64,000 nt of DNA from Vulcanimicrobiota bacterium (GTDB lineage Bacteria > Vulcanimicrobiota > Vulcanimicrobiia > Vulcanimicrobiales > Vulcanimicrobiaceae), in the NCBI GenBank assembly GCA_003140855.1, contig PLLF01000093.1:1-64000 (forward strand), given 5' to 3'. How positions within the stretch are numbered: position 1 is the stretch's first letter; every line of letters starts with the position of its first letter. Under the pieces are notes generated by a model, which made no database searches, was not told the origin of the DNA, and worked only from the letters and a program-made list of their open reading frames with translations. A program made the translations under genes and the position numbers. This document shows, piece by piece, positions 63,468 through 64,000 of this stretch.

Positions 63468-64000
63468 CGGCGCTCCAAACGTGCGACGTAAAATCCATCG
63501 CGTCCGTGCAATCCGGGCGGCACGAGGACGTCGCTTTGCCCGCGCTGCACGTTGTGGGCGCGCAAGCACCACTCGATCACCTCGGTCGTTTCGCGTGGAT
63601 CGGTCGAGCAGACGGCATAGACGATCGCACCTCCCTCGAAGAGTTGCGGCGCCAGCGCTTCGAGCAGCGCGCGCTGCGTGAGCGCCAAGCGTTCGCCGTC
63701 ATCGGGACGCTTCCGCCAGCGTGCCTCGGGATGGCGTCCGAGAACGCCCAACCCGGAACACGGCGCATCGATCAGCACGCGATCCACGCGCTGCGGCAAG
63801 ATCGGCGCGGTCGCGTCGCCGGCGATCGCAGTTATCTTCAATCCTGCAATCTGTGCGCGCCGCTCGAGCGTCTCGATCTTCCGGCGGTCGCGATCGATGC
63901 AGATCGGCGGCCGCTCGCCGCTCAGCCGCGCCGCGATCTGCAAAGCCTTATTTCCGCGCCCGCTGCATGCGTCGACCGCGATCTCGTCACCGTGCGGATT
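63464..64000 (-). CDS. rsmB: 16S rRNA m5C967 methyltransferase RsmB (N-terminus outside window)
   Basis: The C-terminal 178 codons are visible; the frame runs off the right edge. SAM motif AVDACSGRGNKALQIAA in place of DACAAPGGKT, LIDAPCSGLGVLGRHPE (the PC motif used for product release), and VCSTDPRET (nucleophile Cys). An Arg/Lys-rich loop follows. It is coupled to the FHA gene (GTGA). Confidence 0.88.
   Translation of the reverse strand, partial: NPHGDEIAVDACSGRGNKALQIAARLSGERPPICIDRDRRKIETLERRAQIAGLKITAIAGDATAPILPQRVDRVLIDAPCSGLGVLGRHPEARWRKRPDDGERLALTQRALLEALAPQLFEGGAIVYAVCSTDPRETTEVIEWCLRAHNVQRGQSDVLVPPGLHGRDGFYVARLERR

Overview
The window is about 60% GC, almost entirely coding, and looks like a bacterial chromosome. 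It has no phage, insertion sequence, CRISPR array, rRNA or recognisable tRNA. Its owner is a diderm: it has a TonB-dependent receptor, a beta-barrel-like secreted protein, a lipoprotein cytochrome c and 1,6-anhydro-MurNAc recycling. It also carries features common in Actinobacteria: a DUF3662-FHA / FHA / PP2C-like / FtsW cluster and a two-domain biotinylated acyl-CoA carboxylase alpha chain. That mixture, with the gene families seen, would fit Candidatus Eremiobacterota (WPS-2) or a related deep phylum. This is an inference from gene content; no 16S gene is present.

Layout. 1-4.6 kb: clpC (cut by the left edge), a DUF59/SufT-like protein and a GGDEF diguanylate cyclase. 4.6-11 kb: acyl-CoA (propionyl-CoA) carboxylase beta chain, fabI, a small possible third carboxylase subunit damaged by repeats, biotin carboxylase-BCCP, methylmalonyl-CoA mutase catalytic chain and methylmalonyl-CoA epimerase. 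Together these give propionyl-CoA to succinyl-CoA, plus fatty-acid synthesis. 13.2-21.9 kb: a nine-gene minus-strand operon, mostly for cell-wall recycling (two small proteins, orphan ABC ATPase, NagZ, beta-lactamase-fold hydrolase, AnmK, sugar kinase, MurQ, DUF4127). 21.9-31 kb: retropepsin-like protein, pterin dehydratase, TonB receptor, histone-like basic protein, GH20 hexosaminidase and S9 peptidase. 31.8-36.3 kb: dxs-secG-dppD-dppF operon. 37-43.5 kb: FAD monooxygenase, murI, amiC, GerMN protein and a SpoIIE-type phosphatase. 43.5-50 kb: psuK-psuG, then divergently selD and two tandem PDZ-7TM-GAF membrane proteins. 49.9-54.8 kb: fadE-fadJ-fadA beta-oxidation operon. 55-60 kb: Fur regulator, cyclopropane fatty acid synthase and several small genes. 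60-64 kb: a decayed stretch, then ftsW, a pseudo-PP2C, two FHA proteins and rsmB (cut by the right edge).

Main points for the reader. (1) selD is a selenoprotein gene: an in-frame UGA replaces the catalytic cysteine codon and a bSECIS-like hairpin follows, so plain ORF calling loses the N-terminus. (2) murI has no ATG/GTG/TTG upstream of its catalytic DSG motif and seems to start at ATT, just after the amiC stop. (3) The GerMN gene start lies inside a canonical intrinsic terminator. (4) REP-like repeats are inserted in frame in several genes. (5) Every convergent gene pair is separated by 6 bp or less, or overlaps. (6) A PP2C-fold protein beside the FHA proteins lacks its metal ligands. (7) A DUF4127 gene closes the muropeptide-recycling operon.
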